This document shows positions 5,379-7,099 of a stretch of 7,099 bases of DNA, piece after piece. The first letter of the stretch is position 1. Each line of letters begins with the position of its first letter. The stretch is from Tardiphaga sp. GTDB taxonomy: Bacteria; Pseudomonadota; Alphaproteobacteria; Rhizobiales; Xanthobacteraceae. The notes beneath the pieces were generated by a model, which was not told the origin of the DNA, did not search any database, and saw nothing but the letters and a program-made list of their open reading frames with translations. The stretch spans positions 1 through 7,099 of the forward strand of contig JAQGJF010000663.1 in the NCBI GenBank assembly GCA_028290765.1. The letters run 5' to 3'. The position numbers and the translations under genes are program-made.

Positions 5379-5708
5379 ATGGCGACCAAACCAACCCCGC
5401 GGGTCCGCGTTCCCGCCCAGGCCAAGGCCGGCGAGATGATCGAGATCAAGACCCTGATCTCGCATGAGATGGAAAACGGCCAGCGCAAGGACGCCTCCGG
5501 CGCCACCGTGCCGCGCAAGATCATCAACAAATTCACCGCCGCCTTCAACGGCAAGACCGTGTTCGAGGCCGACTGGCATCCGGCTGTATCCGCCAATCCC
5601 TATCAGTCGTTTTTCTACAAGGCCGCCGAGAGCGGCGAGTTCACCTTCACCTGGAAGGACGACGACGGTTCGGATTACGTGACAACGAACAAGCTGACGG
5701 TGGCGTAG
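5379..5708 (+). CDS. soxZ: SoxZ: partner subunit of the SoxYZ sulfur carrier
   Basis: A 109-residue protein with no signal peptide, as usual for SoxZ, which is exported together with Tat-targeted SoxY. Family features visible are PRVRVPAQAKAGEMIEIKTLISHEMENG near the N-terminus, INKFTAAFNGKTVFEADWHPAVSANPY in the middle, and the FTFTWKDDDG stretch near the end. The fold is a small beta-sandwich. It has no cysteine, as expected of the non-carrier subunit. SoxZ binds SoxY and helps present its arm to the Sox enzymes. AAGGA (5366-5370) lies 8 nt before the ATG. A 146-bp gap with a large palindromic element separates it from soxB. Confidence 0.95.
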   Translation: MATKPTPRVRVPAQAKAGEMIEIKTLISHEMENGQRKDASGATVPRKIINKFTAAFNGKTVFEADWHPAVSANPYQSFFYKAAESGEFTFTWKDDDGSDYVTTNKLTVA

Positions 5709-5721
5709 GACGAACTGCTGC

Positions 5722-5833
5722 CCTCATCCTGAGGAGCCGCGCTCTTCGCGCGGCGTCTCGAAGGATGGCTCCGAAGCGCAGACTCGCGGCCATCCTTCGA
5801 GACGCGGCCAAGAGGCCGCTCCTCAGGATGAGG
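5722..5833. repeat. 112-bp cruciform-type intergenic repeat between soxZ and soxB
   Basis: The outer arms CCTCATCCTGAGGAGC (5722-5737) and GCTCCTCAGGATGAGG (5818-5833) pair perfectly over 16 bp. Inside are, in order, a left hairpin CGCGC-TCTTC-GCGCG (5738-5752), a central hairpin with a perfect 17-bp stem (5753-5769 with 5789-5805, including TCGAAGGATGG / CCATCCTTCGA), and a right hairpin GGCC-AAGA-GGCC (5806-5817). The parts abut with no unpaired base at the junction. The left and right loops are complementary (TCTT / AAGA). ATTTT follows the outer stem (5834-5838), so partial transcription termination ahead of soxB is possible. I recall this sequence type as a dispersed repeat in Bradyrhizobium relatives; no protein is encoded. 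Confidence 0.88.
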
Positions 5834-5854
5834 ATTTTGCCTGAAGGTAGACCA

Positions 5855-7099
5855 ATGATCTCGCGACGCGAATTCCTGCAGGCGACCGCGGCCGCGTCGG
5901 CGCTGACGATCGGGGCCGGGCTCGGCCCGCTCGGTCGGGTGGCCGCGCAGCAGCGCCTCACGCAGGCCGATATCACGCGCTTCGATCCGCTCGGCACCGT
6001 CACCATCCTCTATGTCGCCGACAGCCATGCGCAATTGATGCCGCTGTATTTCCGCGAGCCGTCGATCAATCTCGGCGTCGGCGAAGACAAGGGCGTTCCG
6101 CCGCATCTCACCGACACCGCGTTCCGCAAATATTTCAACGTCGCCGCCGGCTCGGCGGACGCGTTCGCGCTGACTTCAGACGATTTCGTGGCGCTGGCCC
6201 GCAATTACGGGCGGATGGGCGGCATGGACCGCATCGCGGCGCTGATCAAGGACGTGCGCGCCGAGCGTGGCGAGGACAAGGTGCTGCTGCTCGATGGCGG
6301 CGACAGCTGGCAGGGCTCCTGGACCTCGCTGCAGACCAAAGCCCAGGACATGGTCGATGTCCTGTCGGCGCTGAAGGTCGACGCCATGGTCGGCCATTGG
6401 GAATTCACCTATGGCGCCGAGCGGGTCAAACAGGTCGCCGACAAGGCCACCTTCGCCTTTCTGGCGCAGAACATCCGCGACAAGGAATGGCAGGAGCCGG
6501 TGTTCGAAGGCCGCAAGGTTTTCGAGCGCGGCGGCGCGCAGATCGCCGTGATCGGCCAGGCGCTGCCGCGAACGGCGGTGGCCAATCCGCGCTGGATGTT
6601 TCCGAACTGGGAATTCGGCATTCGCGAAGACGACCTGCAAAAGCAGGTCGATGAATCGCGCGCCGCCGGCGCCGACATCGTGGTGCTGCTGTCGCATAAC
6701 GGGTTCGACGTCGATCGCAAGCTGGCCGGCCGGGTCAAGGGCCTCGACGTCATCCTCACCGCGCACACCCATGACGCGATGCCGGGGCTGGTGCGCGTCG
6801 GCGATACCGTGCTGGTCGCCGCCGGCTCGCACGGCAAATTCGTCTCGCGCCTCGATATCGAGGTGAAGAACAAGAAAGTCGCCGGCGTCCGCTACAAGCT
6901 GATGCCGGTGTTTTCCGATGCGATCAAACCCGATCCGGCAATGACCGCGCTGGTCGAAAAAATGAGGGCGCCGTTCGCCAAGGATCTGGCGCGGGTGATC
7001 GGCAAGACGGACTCGCTGCTCTACCGCCGCGGCAATTTCAACGGCACGTTCGACGACCTGATCTGCAACGCCATGCTGTCGGAACGCGATGCGGAGATC
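5855..7099 (+). CDS. soxB: SoxB: dimanganese sulfate thiohydrolase (3' end outside window)
   Basis: 415 residues are visible and the frame runs off the window; SoxB proteins are usually about 560-570 residues, so about a quarter is missing. The start at 5855 has GAAGG (5843-5847) 7 nt upstream. A Tat signal peptide opens the protein: SRREFLQATAAASALTIGAG. The metallophosphatase-type (5'-nucleotidase-like) domain shows its metal ligands in order: D56 and H58 (VADSHAQL), D150 (DGGDSWQGS), H181 (GHWEF), H281 (LLSHNG), and H304/H306 (TAHTHD). GHWE instead of the GNHE of nucleotidases is, as I recall, typical of SoxB. RGNFNGTFDDLICNAM (392-407) opens the C-terminal domain. SoxB releases sulfate hydrolytically from SoxY-bound S-sulfonate in the periplasm. 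Third gene of the soxYZB unit. Confidence 0.95.
   Translation, partial: MISRREFLQATAAASALTIGAGLGPLGRVAAQQRLTQADITRFDPLGTVTILYVADSHAQLMPLYFREPSINLGVGEDKGVPPHLTDTAFRKYFNVAAGSADAFALTSDDFVALARNYGRMGGMDRIAALIKDVRAERGEDKVLLLDGGDSWQGSWTSLQTKAQDMVDVLSALKVDAMVGHWEFTYGAERVKQVADKATFAFLAQNIRDKEWQEPVFEGRKVFERGGAQIAVIGQALPRTAVANPRWMFPNWEFGIREDDLQKQVDESRAAGADIVVLLSHNGFDVDRKLAGRVKGLDVILTAHTHDAMPGLVRVGDTVLVAAGSHGKFVSRLDIEVKNKKVAGVRYKLMPVFSDAIKPDPAMTALVEKMRAPFAKDLARVIGKTDSLLYRRGNFNGTFDDLICNAMLSERDAEI

Noticed and set aside
5722..5833. Cloverleaf-shaped element read as a tRNA or a tRNA relic
   Set aside because: The closing stem is 16 bp instead of 7, the arms have wrong lengths, and there is no T-loop motif, anticodon arm or CCA end.
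6176..6832. 218-residue minus-strand open frame opposite soxB
   Set aside because: It lies wholly within soxB, whose plus-strand frame holds the metal ligands. Long antisense frames are common in GC-rich genes.
5855..7099. soxB as a 5'-nucleotidase
   Set aside because: The GHWE motif, NFNGT stretch, Tat signal and position after soxYZ fit SoxB rather than a nucleotidase.
1..7099. CRISPR arrays, insertion sequences, integrases, attachment sites, rRNA or tRNA genes
   Set aside because: No regularly spaced direct repeats, transposase or integrase frames, or RNA gene signatures were seen on either strand.

Overview
The window is a thiosulfate-oxidation (Sox) locus from a GC-rich alphaproteobacterium. 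Gene order, codon use and two palindromic intergenic repeats of a kind I recall from Bradyrhizobium and Rhodopseudomonas suggest the Nitrobacteraceae (Bradyrhizobiaceae). This assignment is from memory, not from a search. The system is a known one, not a new pathway. The less ordinary parts are the sulfur-transport module at the left end, the cysteine layout of the regulator, the SoxXA subtype, and two structured DNA elements inside the soxYZB unit.

Layout. Positions 2-643 (+) hold the C-terminal part of a YeeE/YedE-type membrane transporter. Positions 739-1191 (+) encode an exported DsrE-like protein. Converging on it are five minus-strand genes, read right to left: soxA (4652-3837), soxX (3826-3203), soxS (3140-2748), soxR (2742-2374) and a second, complete YeeE-type gene, soxT (2308-1199). 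A 178-bp divergent control region (4653-4830) separates soxA from the plus-strand unit soxY (4831-5295), soxZ (5379-5708) and soxB (5855 to past the window end). The spacers before soxZ and soxB each carry a large palindromic element.

How the genes work together. Thiosulfate is coupled oxidatively by the cytochrome SoxXA to the cysteine of the GGCGG tail of SoxY, which is carried by the SoxYZ heterodimer. SoxB then hydrolyses the terminal sulfonate to sulfate. SoxS is a periplasmic thioredoxin that keeps SoxY reactive. SoxR is an ArsR-type repressor with two cysteines spaced as in the persulfide sensor SqrR. SoxT and the partial paralogue are probably sulfur-compound importers or signalling channels, and the exported DsrE-like protein may carry sulfur to one of them. 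SoxCD, SoxV and SoxW are not in the window. Either they lie outside it or other proteins do their jobs.

No tRNA, rRNA, CRISPR array, insertion sequence or integrase was seen. Gene-free stretches are short, and each is described in the feature list.
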